Of a stretch of 64,000 bases of DNA, positions 25,574 through 35,150 are shown piece by piece; position 1 is the stretch's first letter; every line of letters starts with the position of its first letter. Origin of the DNA: JAQGMV01 sp963828715. Lineage in GTDB: Bacteria; Pseudomonadota; Gammaproteobacteria; Burkholderiales; SG8-41. Where the stretch lies: contig CAWHFX010000002.1 of assembly GCA_963828715.1 (NCBI GenBank), forward strand, positions 186,001 to 250,000, read 5' to 3'. Made by a program: the position numbers and the translations under genes. The notes beneath the pieces were generated by a model, which ran no database searches, was not told the origin of the DNA, and worked only from the letters and a program-made list of their open reading frames with translations.

Positions 25574-28500
25574 CTACAACAATACCCGTTCGATGCCGCC
25601 GTTGCTGGCTCGCTCTACGTACTCCGCCATCCAGTTTTCGCCGAGCAGGTGGCGCGCGATCTCGACGACGATGTAGTCCGCCTGGGTGTCCGAGTCGTTG
25701 TCGAAGCGCGCAAGACCCTGCAGGCACGACGGGCACGACGTCAGCACCTTCACCTTGCCCGAAAAGCCGTCTGCCCGCAGCGCTTCGGCGCCACTTCGCA
25801 TCTCGTACTCCTTCCGGAAACGCACCTGCGTGGAGATGTCCGGACGGCTCGTCGCGAGCGTTCCCGATTCTCCGCAGCACCGATCGTTCAGCGGCACCGG
25901 CTGATTCATGAGCTCGTTCACGACCTTGAGCGGCTGATACGTCTTCATCGGGCTGTGACACGGGTCGTGATACATGTAGCGCACGCCGTTGATGCCGTCG
26001 AGCTTCACGTCCTTCTCCATCAGATACTCGTGAATGTCCAGCAGGCGGCAGCCCGGGAAAATCTTGTCGAATTCGTAGCCCTCGAGCTGATCGAAGCACG
26101 TGCCGCACGAGACGATCACCGTCTTGATGTCGAGATAAGCGAGCGTGTGCGCGACCCGATGGAACAGCACGCGATTCGCGGTCACGATCGCATGGCCCTT
26201 GTGCTCTTCGCCGGCTGCCGTCTGCGGATAGCCGCAACAGATATAGCCGGGAGGCAGAACCGTCTGCACACCGACGTGATAGAGCATCGCCTGCGTCGCG
26301 AGGCCGACCTGGCCGAATAGCCGCTCCGAGCCGCAACCCGGGAAATAAAAGACCGCCTCCGCATCCTGCGCCGTCTTCGGATTGCGAACGACGGGCACGA
26401 TGCGCGGGTCTTCGATGTCGAGCAGCGCGCGCGAGCTTCGCTTCGGCAATCCGCCCGGCATCGGCTTGTTGATGAAATGGATCACCTGCTGGCGGACGGG
26501 TGGCCGCCCGGTAGTGGAAGGCGGCCGTCGCGTGAGCTTCTGCGCAAGCCCGATCACCTTCGCACAGCGATGTGCGAAGCGCTGTGCGCGATAGCCGAAG
26601 CGAATCATGCCGAGCCGCAGTGTGTTGATCGTTGCCGCGTCCGTCGCATTCAGGAACAGCATCGACGCGGCGAGCCCGATATTCGGCCGCCGCTTGCGGT
26701 TGCGCCGGAGGTAATTGCGCATGGCAACCGATACATCGCCGAAATCGATGTCCACCGGACAGGGATTCACGCACTTGTGGCAGATCGTGCAATGGTCGGC
26801 GACATCGCCGTACTCGTCGAAATGCTTGAGGGAGATGCCGCGGCGCGTCTGCTCTTCGTAGAGGAATGCCTCGGTGAGAAGACTCGTCGCCAGGATCTTG
26901 TTACGCGGGCTGTAGAGGAGGTTCGCGCGCGGTACGTGCGTCATGCATACCGGCTTGCATTTGCCGCAGCGCAGACAGTTCTTGATCATGTCCGCGACAC
27001 GTCCGATGTCCGACTGCTCCAGGATCAGGCTTTCGGCGCCGATCAGCGAAAAACTCGGCGTGTACGCATTGCGCAGATCGCTGCCACGAAAGAGCTTGTC
27101 TTTATTGAAGTGCCCCTCCGGATCGACCTTCGCCTTGTACGCCCGGAACGCTTCGACTTTCGCATCGTCGAGAAACTCGACCTTGGTGATTCCGATGCCG
27201 TGCTCGCCCGAGACCACGCCGCCGAGCGAGACTGCGAGCTTCATCAGCCGCGCAACGGCTTCAGCCGCTTCCTGCAGCATCGCGTAATCGTCGGAGTTCA
27301 CGGGAATGTTCGTGTGCACATTGCCGTCGCCCGCGTGCATGTGCAGCGCGATGAAGACGCGACTGCGCAATACCCGCTTGTGAGTAGCCTCGATCGCCTG
27401 CAGGACTTTCACGAACGGCCGGCCGTCGAAGACGTCGGCGAGCTGCGTGCAGAGCTCCGTCTTCCATGAGACGCGGATGCGATAGTCCTGCAACAGATCG
27501 AAGAGCGTGACGGGTGACGAGTCATGAGTGACGGATGACGGGTGATGAGTGACGGGTGACGGGTCACTCGCGATGGCTGGCTCGCGACTCGCGGCTCGTG
27601 ACGCCTGGCTTGCGAGCGCATCCTCGATCACCTGCGCGTAGGCAGGAGGAGCGTTGCCGACGAGTGAAGCGAGTGGGCTATCGAGAGACTCGTTGAGCCA
27701 ACGCCAGTGCGCGCGCGTTTCGTCCAGCAGCGCGAGTGCGACCTCCACGCGGTCGCCGAGTAATTCGCCCGCCGAACCGACTTCTTCGCGATGCGTGAGG
27801 GGCAGGTCCCCGCGTAACAGCGTCTCCAGCTCATCGATCAGCTTGAGCTTGTTGCGGACAGAGAGCTCGATATTGATGCGCTCGACGCCATCCGAATAGC
27901 CTCCGAGTCCCTCGACCGGAATGACCACGTCCTCGTTGATCTTGAACGCGTTGGTGTGCTTCGAGATCGCCGCTGTGCGAGCGCGATCGAGCCAGAACTT
28001 GCGCCGCATGTCGGGCGCCACGGCGATGAAGCCCTCGGCCTGCCGAGCATTGGCGATGCGCACGACTTGCGAGGCCGCAGCCGCGACCGCATTCTCATCG
28101 TCGCCGACGATGTCGCCGACCAGCACCATCTTCGGCCGCCCGGGCCGCCGCGCTTTCGTCGCGTAGCCGACGGCTTTCACGTAGCGCTCGTCGAGGTGCT
28201 CGAGTCCCGCGAGCTTGGCACCGCCCGGCCGCGCGTCGAGATAGCGGCGGATTTCGACAATCGCAGGCACGGCTTCGCGCACCGGGCCGAAGAATTCGAG
28301 GCAGACAGTGCGCACCGCCGGCGGCATCCGGTGCAGGATGAAGGTCGCCTGCGTGATGATGCCGTCGCAGCCCTCCTTCTGCACGCCGGGCAGGCCGCCG
28401 AGCACCTTGTCCGTCACGTCCTTGCCGAGTCCCGGCTTCCTGAAAGCGGAGCCCGGAATTTCCATGATCTCCGGCGCGCCGAGCGGCGTGGTTCCATCGA

Positions 28501-29509
28501 GCGCGAAGCGACTGATGCGGAAACGTGCGACCGGCACGTCGTGGATCTTGCCGTGGTTGTGATCGAGGCGCTCGACCAGCATCCAGGTCGCGTCCGGCGT
28601 CACCATGCGCCACGAAGCGAGGTTGTCGAGCGCCGTTCCCCACAGCACGGCTTTCTTTCCGCCCGCGTTCATCGCGACATTGCCACCGATGCACGACGCG
28701 TCTGAGGACGTCGGATCGCATGCGAACACGAGACCTGCCGCATCGGCAACGTTCATCGCGCGGCGGGTCACCACACCTGCACCGCAGCGCAGAACCGGGA
28801 CGGGTTCATTCAACCCCGGCAGCACGACGTTTTCGACCGGGCTCATCGTCTCCAGCTTCTCGGTGTTGATCACGGCCGAGAGCCGCGTGAGCGGAATCGC
28901 CCCGCCGGTGTACCCGGTGCCGCCGCCGCGCGGAATGATCGTGAGCCCGAGGTCGATGCACGCCTGCACGACGGGGGCAACTTCCTCCTCGGTATCGGGT
29001 GCGATCACGACGAACGGATACTCGACGCGCCAGTCGGTTGCGTCGGTGACGTGCGACACGCGCGCGTAACCATCGAACATCACGTTGTCGCTGTGCGTGA
29101 TGCCGGCGAAGCGGCCGCGGATGCGCTTGCGCAGATCGTACGTCGCACGGAACTGCGCTTCGAACGCATCGACCGCCCGGGCGGCCGCCGCGAGCAGATT
29201 CGTGACGCGCTCGTCCGTGCGCCTGCGTCTGCGCGCCTCGATCGCCTGCAGTCGCTCGCGCATTTCTGCAATGAGTGCCGCCCGCCGCTTCGGATAGCTG
29301 ATCAGCTCGTCTTCGATGTACGGGTTGCGCGAGACGACCCAGATGTCGCCGAGCACTTCGTACAGCATCTTGGCGGAGCGGCCGGTGCGGCGCTCGCTGC
29401 GCAGCGCCTCGAGCATCTCCCACGCCGGCTCGCCGAGCAGCCGGATGACGATCTCGCGGTCGGAAAACGAGGTGTAGTTATACGGAATTTCGCGCAGGCG
29501 GGCGGTCAT
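25574..29509 (-). CDS. DUF3683 FAD-linked oxidoreductase with 4Fe-4S and CCG domains
   Basis: A 1311-residue protein. N-terminal DUF3683 region (REIPYNYTSFSDREIVIRLL) to about residue 135; FAD-binding PCMH domain with LTIIPRGGGTGYTGGAIPLT near residue 190; FAD-oxidase C-terminal domain to about 790; two ferredoxin motifs, CLRCGKCKPVC near 845 and CTICHKCVNPCPVD near 906; then two CCG (heterodisulfide-reductase-like) domains with YFPGCGS and CCGESGTLA near 1053 and 1210. It resembles D-lactate or glycolate dehydrogenases fused to GlpC-like subunits and is probably an electron-donating dehydrogenase; the substrate is unknown. Residues about 647-668 (DPSPVTHHPSSVTHDSSPVT) are translated from a TGAC simple repeat. 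Confidence 0.9.
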   Translation of the reverse strand: MTARLREIPYNYTSFSDREIVIRLLGEPAWEMLEALRSERRTGRSAKMLYEVLGDIWVVSRNPYIEDELISYPKRRAALIAEMRERLQAIEARRRRRTDERVTNLLAAAARAVDAFEAQFRATYDLRKRIRGRFAGITHSDNVMFDGYARVSHVTDATDWRVEYPFVVIAPDTEEEVAPVVQACIDLGLTIIPRGGGTGYTGGAIPLTRLSAVINTEKLETMSPVENVVLPGLNEPVPVLRCGAGVVTRRAMNVADAAGLVFACDPTSSDASCIGGNVAMNAGGKKAVLWGTALDNLASWRMVTPDATWMLVERLDHNHGKIHDVPVARFRISRFALDGTTPLGAPEIMEIPGSAFRKPGLGKDVTDKVLGGLPGVQKEGCDGIITQATFILHRMPPAVRTVCLEFFGPVREAVPAIVEIRRYLDARPGGAKLAGLEHLDERYVKAVGYATKARRPGRPKMVLVGDIVGDDENAVAAAASQVVRIANARQAEGFIAVAPDMRRKFWLDRARTAAISKHTNAFKINEDVVIPVEGLGGYSDGVERINIELSVRNKLKLIDELETLLRGDLPLTHREEVGSAGELLGDRVEVALALLDETRAHWRWLNESLDSPLASLVGNAPPAYAQVIEDALASQASRAASREPAIASDPSPVTHHPSSVTHDSSPVTLFDLLQDYRIRVSWKTELCTQLADVFDGRPFVKVLQAIEATHKRVLRSRVFIALHMHAGDGNVHTNIPVNSDDYAMLQEAAEAVARLMKLAVSLGGVVSGEHGIGITKVEFLDDAKVEAFRAYKAKVDPEGHFNKDKLFRGSDLRNAYTPSFSLIGAESLILEQSDIGRVADMIKNCLRCGKCKPVCMTHVPRANLLYSPRNKILATSLLTEAFLYEEQTRRGISLKHFDEYGDVADHCTICHKCVNPCPVDIDFGDVSVAMRNYLRRNRKRRPNIGLAASMLFLNATDAATINTLRLGMIRFGYRAQRFAHRCAKVIGLAQKLTRRPPSTTGRPPVRQQVIHFINKPMPGGLPKRSSRALLDIEDPRIVPVVRNPKTAQDAEAVFYFPGCGSERLFGQVGLATQAMLYHVGVQTVLPPGYICCGYPQTAAGEEHKGHAIVTANRVLFHRVAHTLAYLDIKTVIVSCGTCFDQLEGYEFDKIFPGCRLLDIHEYLMEKDVKLDGINGVRYMYHDPCHSPMKTYQPLKVVNELMNQPVPLNDRCCGESGTLATSRPDISTQVRFRKEYEMRSGAEALRADGFSGKVKVLTSCPSCLQGLARFDNDSDTQADYIVVEIARHLLGENWMAEYVERASNGGIERVLL
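27506..27568. repeat. TGACGGG-type simple repeat inside coding sequence
   Basis: Degenerate tandem units of TGACGGG, TGATGAG and TGAC lie in frame within the DUF3683 gene and encode the SPVTHHPSSVTHDSSPVT stretch. Similar units occur at 45480-45530 and 45640-45665 and near 10430, outside genes. Confidence 0.75.
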
Positions 29510-29752
29510 GTGGCAGCTTTGGCGGTGGAAGATCCGCTGCCGTTGGCGCGGACCTCGGAGGTCCGGTTCCTATCGTAGCGGTCGCACTCTCGGACCGTAA
29601 ACCCCGATGGGTGAGAGGTCTTGTCAGTCTACCGTCAGCAGAGCAAAGAACGTGCTTCCTCGCGGGGGCCGCAGTGAATGCACGTGCTAAACTCCGCGCT
29701 CGTATTTCGTCCCTCACGAGATGCGGCCTTCAGCCGCTCTCGAACGTCTGGC

Positions 29753-30283
29753 ATGTCCGCGACGCTGATAAGCGAAGACTACCGCAAGATGCAGGAGGAA
29801 CTGCATCGCAACCCGAACTACGGCGTCGCCTCGGTCCAATACGCGCCGCTCGTCGCCGACGTGCTCAAAGCGGTCGGCACGACCGAGCTGCTCGACTATG
29901 GTGCGGGCAAGGGACGGCTGGGCGCGGCGCTGGAAGAGATATTCAAACGACCCCTCAAGATTCATCACTACGATCCCGCGATACCGCTGTGGGCCACGCC
30001 GCCGCCGCCGTGCCGCTTTGTCGCCTGCATCGACGTGCTCGAGCATATCGAGCCGGATCTCATCGACAACGTGCTCGATGATCTGCAGCGTGTCACTGCC
30101 GGCATCGGCGTTTTTACCGTGCATACGGGCACGGCGGCGAAAGTGCTTACCGACGGCCGCAACGCGCATCTCATACAGCAGCCGCCGTCGTGGTGGCTGC
30201 CGCGCTTTCTGGAGCGCTTCGAGCTCGCGACATTCAATCGCATGCCGATGGGTTTCTGGGTCGTCGTGGAAAAGAAGAAATAA
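29753..30283 (+). CDS. Class I SAM-dependent methyltransferase-like protein
   Basis: A 176-residue protein with a Rossmann-like SAM site in ELLDYGAGKGRLGAALEEIF, then ACIDVLEHIEPDLIDNVLDD and FTVHTGTAAKVLTDGRNAHL. The core fold and a His-rich loop (HYDPAIPLW) are visible. Substrate unknown. The ATG at 29753 is used because residues before it show no conservation. It is 85 bases upstream of the FAH gene on the same strand. Confidence 0.8.
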   Translation: MSATLISEDYRKMQEELHRNPNYGVASVQYAPLVADVLKAVGTTELLDYGAGKGRLGAALEEIFKRPLKIHHYDPAIPLWATPPPPCRFVACIDVLEHIEPDLIDNVLDDLQRVTAGIGVFTVHTGTAAKVLTDGRNAHLIQQPPSWWLPRFLERFELATFNRMPMGFWVVVEKKK

Positions 30284-30368
30284 CCCGTTAGCGCGGGGAC
30301 AGACGCGGTGATGCACAGTCCGCGTGCCCGCCTGCTTCGAACTGGCTCACCGCAACTAAGAGGAATAG

Positions 30369-31058
30369 ATGAACTACGCGATCGAATACCCCGGAGCGAC
30401 GACGCTGCCGGTCGCCGAAAGCAACCAGGCTTTCCCGGTCGGGCGCATCTACTGCGTCGGCCGCAACTACGCCGAGCACGCGCGTGAAATGGGCCACGAC
30501 CCCGATCGCGAGCCGCCGTTCTTTTTCATGAAACCGCCCGATGCCATCGTGCAGAACGGCGCGACGATTCCCTATCCGCAGATGACGAGCGACCTGCACC
30601 ACGAGATTGAAATGATCGTCGCGATCGGCAAGGGCGGCGCGGACATTCCGGTCGAGAAATCGCTCGAACATGTGTTCGGCTACGGGGTCGGCCTCGACAT
30701 GACACGTCGCGACCTCCAGGGCGAAGCGAAGAAGATGGGGCGACCCTGGGAAATGGGCAAAGCCTTCGACAATTCCGCGCCCTGCACGGCGTTGAAGACC
30801 GTGACGATGGTGGGCCACCCGAGCAAGGGCGCCATCTGGCTCAAGGTGAACGGCGAGATGCGGCAACAGGGCGATCTTGCGGCGATGATCTGGAGCGTGC
30901 CGGAAACGATCGCGTATCTTTCGAAGCTCATCACGCTGCGCGCGGGCGACCTCATCATGTCGGGAACGCCTGCGGGCGTCGGTCCCGTGAAGGCCGGCGA
31001 CCGGCTGGAAGGTCATGTCGACGGCGTGGGCGAGCTGACAGTGTCGTACGCGAAGTAA
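30369..31058 (+). CDS. Fumarylacetoacetate hydrolase family protein
   Basis: A 229-residue FAH-fold enzyme. GRIYCVGRNYAEHAREMGHD, then DLHHEIEMIVAIGKGG (metal Glu pair) and VFGYGVGLDMTRRDLQGEAK are family motifs, followed by LIMSGTPAGVGPV. It is most like fumarylpyruvate or acylpyruvate hydrolases, which release fumarate plus pyruvate in aromatic catabolism; this narrower call is inferred. A good Shine-Dalgarno (AAGAGGAA) precedes the ATG. Confidence 0.9.
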   Translation: MNYAIEYPGATTLPVAESNQAFPVGRIYCVGRNYAEHAREMGHDPDREPPFFFMKPPDAIVQNGATIPYPQMTSDLHHEIEMIVAIGKGGADIPVEKSLEHVFGYGVGLDMTRRDLQGEAKKMGRPWEMGKAFDNSAPCTALKTVTMVGHPSKGAIWLKVNGEMRQQGDLAAMIWSVPETIAYLSKLITLRAGDLIMSGTPAGVGPVKAGDRLEGHVDGVGELTVSYAK

Positions 31059-31082
31059 GCCGGGGCGCAGGGCGAACGCGAC

Positions 31083-31847
31083 ATGAGCCTTACGCTCGAA
31101 GAATACGAGCGCCTGAATCCGCGCAGCGAGATCGAGCACGAGGGCGTGCGCATGCTGTTCGCGACGCCGAGCACGTTCACCCGCTGGCGGGTCGAGTCGA
31201 TCTATACGAAGGAGCCGTGGACGCTGGAGTGGATCGCGGGATTCAGCGCCGGTGAGATTCTGCTCGACTGCGGCGCCAACGTCGGCATGTACACGATCTG
31301 GGCAGCGGCGACCCGGCGCACGCGGGTGTACGCGTTCGAGCCCGAAGCCCAGAACTACGCGCTGCTCAACCGCAACATCCTCATCAACCAGCTTTCGGGT
31401 CTCGTCCGTGCCTACTGCATGGGACTTTCGGACGAGCCTGGGCTGACCGCCTTGCACATCGCCGACCTGCGCGTCGGCGGTTCCTGTCACGCAGTCGGTG
31501 AAGCGCTCGACTTCGAGCACAAGCCGCTGAAGGCGGTTTTCGCACAAGGCTGCGCGGCGCAGACGCTGGATGAGCTCATCCGTGCGCGGCAGATTCCCGT
31601 GCCGAATCACATCAAGATCGATGTGGACGGGTTCGAACCGAAGGTCATCGCCGGCGCGCGTACGACACTCGAGGACCTGGCAGTCAAGTCGCTGCTCATC
31701 GAGACGAACCAGAATCTGGAGGATCACCGCCGCATGGTGCGTGATCTCAACGCGCTCGGTTTCAGGCACGATCCGGCACAGGTCGCGCGCGCCGAGCGCA
31801 AGGCCGGTACATTCAAGGGTGTTGCGGAATATGTCTTCCAACGCTGA
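31083..31847 (+). CDS. FkbM family methyltransferase
   Basis: A 254-residue FkbM-type SAM methylase: ILLDCGANVGMYTIWAAA (SAM loop), VYAFEPEAQNYALLNRNILI, and NHIKIDVDGFEPKVIAGART. Such enzymes O-methylate sugars or other small groups. It overlaps the next gene by 17 bases, indicating coupling with the 2OG-oxygenase and then the TPR-GT41 gene, so it may modify a glycan made by that locus. Confidence 0.9.
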   Translation: MSLTLEEYERLNPRSEIEHEGVRMLFATPSTFTRWRVESIYTKEPWTLEWIAGFSAGEILLDCGANVGMYTIWAAATRRTRVYAFEPEAQNYALLNRNILINQLSGLVRAYCMGLSDEPGLTALHIADLRVGGSCHAVGEALDFEHKPLKAVFAQGCAAQTLDELIRARQIPVPNHIKIDVDGFEPKVIAGARTTLEDLAVKSLLIETNQNLEDHRRMVRDLNALGFRHDPAQVARAERKAGTFKGVAEYVFQR

Positions 31848-32601
31848 GCTGCACCTCGCCTACAAGGTCGGTAACGCCGAGCTGAGCCTGTTCCCGTATC
31901 CGCATTTCTTCGTCCACAACGTCTTTCCTTCCGATTTCTACGCCGAGATTCAGGCGAACCTGCCCGATCCGGCAGCGCTGCTCCCGATCGCGGAAGTGCG
32001 CCCGGTGAAGGGCTACAAGGAGCGCTTCGTTTTCGATTTCGCGGGACCGCAGTTCAATGCGCTGCCGCGTGAGAAGCAGGCGTTCTGGAGCGGCATGCAC
32101 AAATGGCTGCTGGGCGGCCGCTTCGGTCAGCTCGTCATCGAGAAGTTCAGGCCGTTCATCGCGCAGCGCTTCGGGAACGATCCGAATCTGGAGCTTTACG
32201 ACGAAGGGCTGCTGGTTCAGGACATCACGAACTACAGCCTCGGCCCTCATACCGACTCACCGCGGAAGGTGATCACGTTCCTGTTCTATCTGCCCGCAGA
32301 CGAATCGCAGCGCCATCTCGGCACGTCCATCTATCTGCCGAAGGATCCCGCGTTCCGCTGCAAGGGCGGACCGCATTACCGTCACGATGGCTTCGAGCGT
32401 GTCTGGACGATGCCGTTCGTGCCGAACTCGCTGTTCGCATTCTTCAAGACCGACAATTCGTTCCATGGCGTCGAGCCGGTACTCGACGCCGATACGCGCC
32501 GGTGGCTCCTGCTCTACGACATTTACATGCGCGAGCAGAAACCAGTGGGCACGCAACTCAATGCGGCAGTGTCGCCTGCCAACGTTAAGTTTTCGTTCTA
32601 A
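31831..32601 (+). CDS. 2-oxoglutarate/Fe(II)-dependent oxygenase-like protein
   Basis: A 256-residue protein with a cupin/DSBH pattern. The metal site is probably the HxD in SLGPHTDSPRK, with a distal His in SFHGVEPV and the 2OG-binding Arg in RRWLLLYDIYM. LFPYPHFFVHNVFPSDFYAE at the N-terminus resembles oxygenases adjacent to TPR glycosyltransferases. It may hydroxylate a sugar or a protein side chain. The start overlaps FkbM. Confidence 0.8.
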   Translation: MSSNAELHLAYKVGNAELSLFPYPHFFVHNVFPSDFYAEIQANLPDPAALLPIAEVRPVKGYKERFVFDFAGPQFNALPREKQAFWSGMHKWLLGGRFGQLVIEKFRPFIAQRFGNDPNLELYDEGLLVQDITNYSLGPHTDSPRKVITFLFYLPADESQRHLGTSIYLPKDPAFRCKGGPHYRHDGFERVWTMPFVPNSLFAFFKTDNSFHGVEPVLDADTRRWLLLYDIYMREQKPVGTQLNAAVSPANVKFSF

Positions 32602-32605
32602 CTCC

Positions 32606-35147
32606 GTGGCCATCGTCGGCAAGCCGGAAGTCGAGGAGTGGTTTCGGCGGGCAGCCTCGTTGCGGGCGGAGGGTAAACCGAACGCGGCGCTGGAAGCGTG
32701 TGAGTACGTCCTTTCGATCGAACCGCACCACGTCGCGGCATTGAGTGTCCGCGCTCACAGTCTGCGGATGCTCAACCGCTACTCAGAGGCTGAATCGGCC
32801 GCACGTCGCGCCATTGAGTGCAATGGCGAGTACCCCGCGGCCTGGTTCAACCTCGGCGCTGCGCTTGAAGGACTCGCACGCACTCACGAAGCCATCCGCG
32901 CGTACGAGAGGGCCATCGGTCTGCAGCGCTCGTATCCCGAAGCATGGAACAACCTCGCGCTGGCGCTCGGTGCGCTGGGCCGAGTCGATGAAGAAATCGC
33001 AGCACTGCGCACGGCCGCGGAGGTCGGGCCAAGTCTCGCCCCGATCTGGAGCAATCTTGGTGACGCGCTGCGCCGCGCCGGGCGTGCGCAGGAAGCCTTG
33101 ACTGCGTCGCTCAGGGCGGTCGAGCTGCAGCGCAACTCGGCCGTGGGATGGAACAATGTTGCCGCCTCATATCTTGCAGTTGAGGATTACGAGAACGCCG
33201 AAACCGCGAGCCGGGAGGCACTCACATTGGCGCCAGATCTGGCGCATGGCTGGAGCAATCTAGGGACGGCGCTGCGCGGCAGGCGCAATTACGAAGGGGC
33301 AGTGCATGCGTTCCGACGTGCGCTGGAGCTCCAGCCGGGAACGGAGCACTATCTGCGCAACCTCGGCCTCGCACTGCATGACAAAGGCGAACTGGCGGCA
33401 GCAGCAGCAGCATACCGCGAGGCGATCGCGGTTTCGTCGGCATACACTCCGGGATTGGCATCGTTGGCAGTGACCTACCTTGCGCTCGGGGAAACGCAAC
33501 TCGCGTTAGACGCATGTGAACAAGTGCTCGCCGCGGATACGGCGGATGCTGGATCGTGGACCGCCGCAGGCCATGTGTTCGCGTCATGCAACGATACGAG
33601 ACGTGCTCTTGACGCACTCGAACGCGCCGTGAAGCTCGATCCGCAGTCTTCGGCAGCGTGGCGCAATCTGGGTCACGTGAACGAAGAGCTCGGCAGGTGC
33701 GATACAGCGATAGCGGCGTATCGGCGCGCCGCGCACGCGGTCGGGGATCGTGCCGCGGCGCTCGCGGCGCTCGCGTGGGCTTGCATGAACACGTGCAGGT
33801 GGGACGAACTGGAATCCACAAGCGCGGAGCTCGACGCCGCGCTCGACGTGAGCGGCGAGAACACGCGCGCGGCGGAAATGCCGCTTGCGAACGTCACCCG
33901 TCGCATGGACCCTGCGATAAACATGAAAGTCGCTCGAAGCTGGGCGGCAGAGCTCGAGCGAGGACACCCTGCGGCAGTTGAATTTCGTCGGCGCGAGGCC
34001 ACGTCCGCGCGCCTGCGCATCGGCTATCTTTCAGGGGACCTGCACGACCACGCCACTGCCCATCTCACCGGGGGGCTATACGCCGCTCATGACCGCTCGC
34101 GATTCGAGATCCATGCGTACTCGTATGGCGGTGATGACGGTAGTGAGCACCGAGAAAGAATCGCCATGGCCTGTGACGCCTTCCACGATGTGCGTGCCCT
34201 CAGCCATCGTGCCGCCGCGCAGCGCGTTTTCGATGACGGTGTCGACATACTGGTAGATCTGAAAGGCTGGACCCGGGAGCATCGGTTGGAGATCTGCGCA
34301 CTGCGCCCTTCGCCTGTCCAGATGACCTACCTCGGATTCCCCGGGACCACTGGTGCGCGGTTCTTCGATTACGCACTGGTCGATCAAACTGTCGTGCCCG
34401 AGTCACACCAGCAATACTACACGGAACGGCTGATACGCCTGCCGCACTGCTATCAGGTGAACGACGCGACGCGGAGAATTGCCGAAGAAGAACTCTGTCG
34501 ACGCGACTTCGGTTTACCTGAAGAGGGGATCGTATTCTGCTCGTTCAATCAGCCGGTAAAGATCGGACGCGAGATGTTTCGAGCTTGGATGCATGTACCT
34601 CGAAAACGTGCCTGGCTCGGTCTTGTGGCTGCTCGTCGGTAACTCGTATGCTGAAAATGCGCTGAAGCAGGAAGCAGCGGCGGCCGGCGTCGCACCCGAA
34701 CGCCTCGTTTTCGCCGGGCTGTTGCCCGTCGCGCGGCATCTCCGGCGACTGCAGCTCGCAGACATCGCCCTGGATACTCAGATTTATAACGGCCACACCA
34801 CCACCAGCGACGCATTATGGGCGGGCATTCCCGTTGTCACGTTGCGGGGCTCTCATTTCGCGTCGCGTGTGTCGGCGAGTTGTCTTGCGGCAGCCGGGCT
34901 GCCGCAGCTTATCGCTTCCACGTTCGGCGAATTCGTGGCGCTCGCGACTCGACTCGGCTCCGACCCTCAAGCACTGCAGGCACTCAAGACGCACCTTGGG
35001 ACGCAGCGTATGCAAGTGCCACTCTTCGACACCCGGCGTTTCGTTCGCAATCTGGAGTCGGCATTTGACGAGGCGTGGCGACGCTACTGCTGTGGCATGG
35101 AACCGGATCATTTCGCAATCATCGAACCGCCTTCTGACGGAGATTGA
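32606..35147 (+). pseudogene. TPR-GT41 glycosyltransferase (O-GlcNAc-transferase-like), +1 frameshift
   Basis: About 846 residues when one extra base is removed. About ten TPRs (to about residue 420), then a GT41 catalytic domain: RLRIGYLSGDLHDHATAHL, QMTYLGFPGTTGA, FCSFNQPVKIGREMF (the UDP-binding Lys) and, after a shift near 34590, VPGSVLWLLVGNSYAENAL, NGHTTTSDALWAGIPVVTLR. Enzymes of this family add sugars to Ser/Thr or Asn of proteins. GTG start at 32606, five bases after the oxygenase stop. The break falls in the linker just before the last Rossmann half, so the truncated products would probably be inactive. Confidence 0.85.
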
Positions 35148-35150
35148 AGC

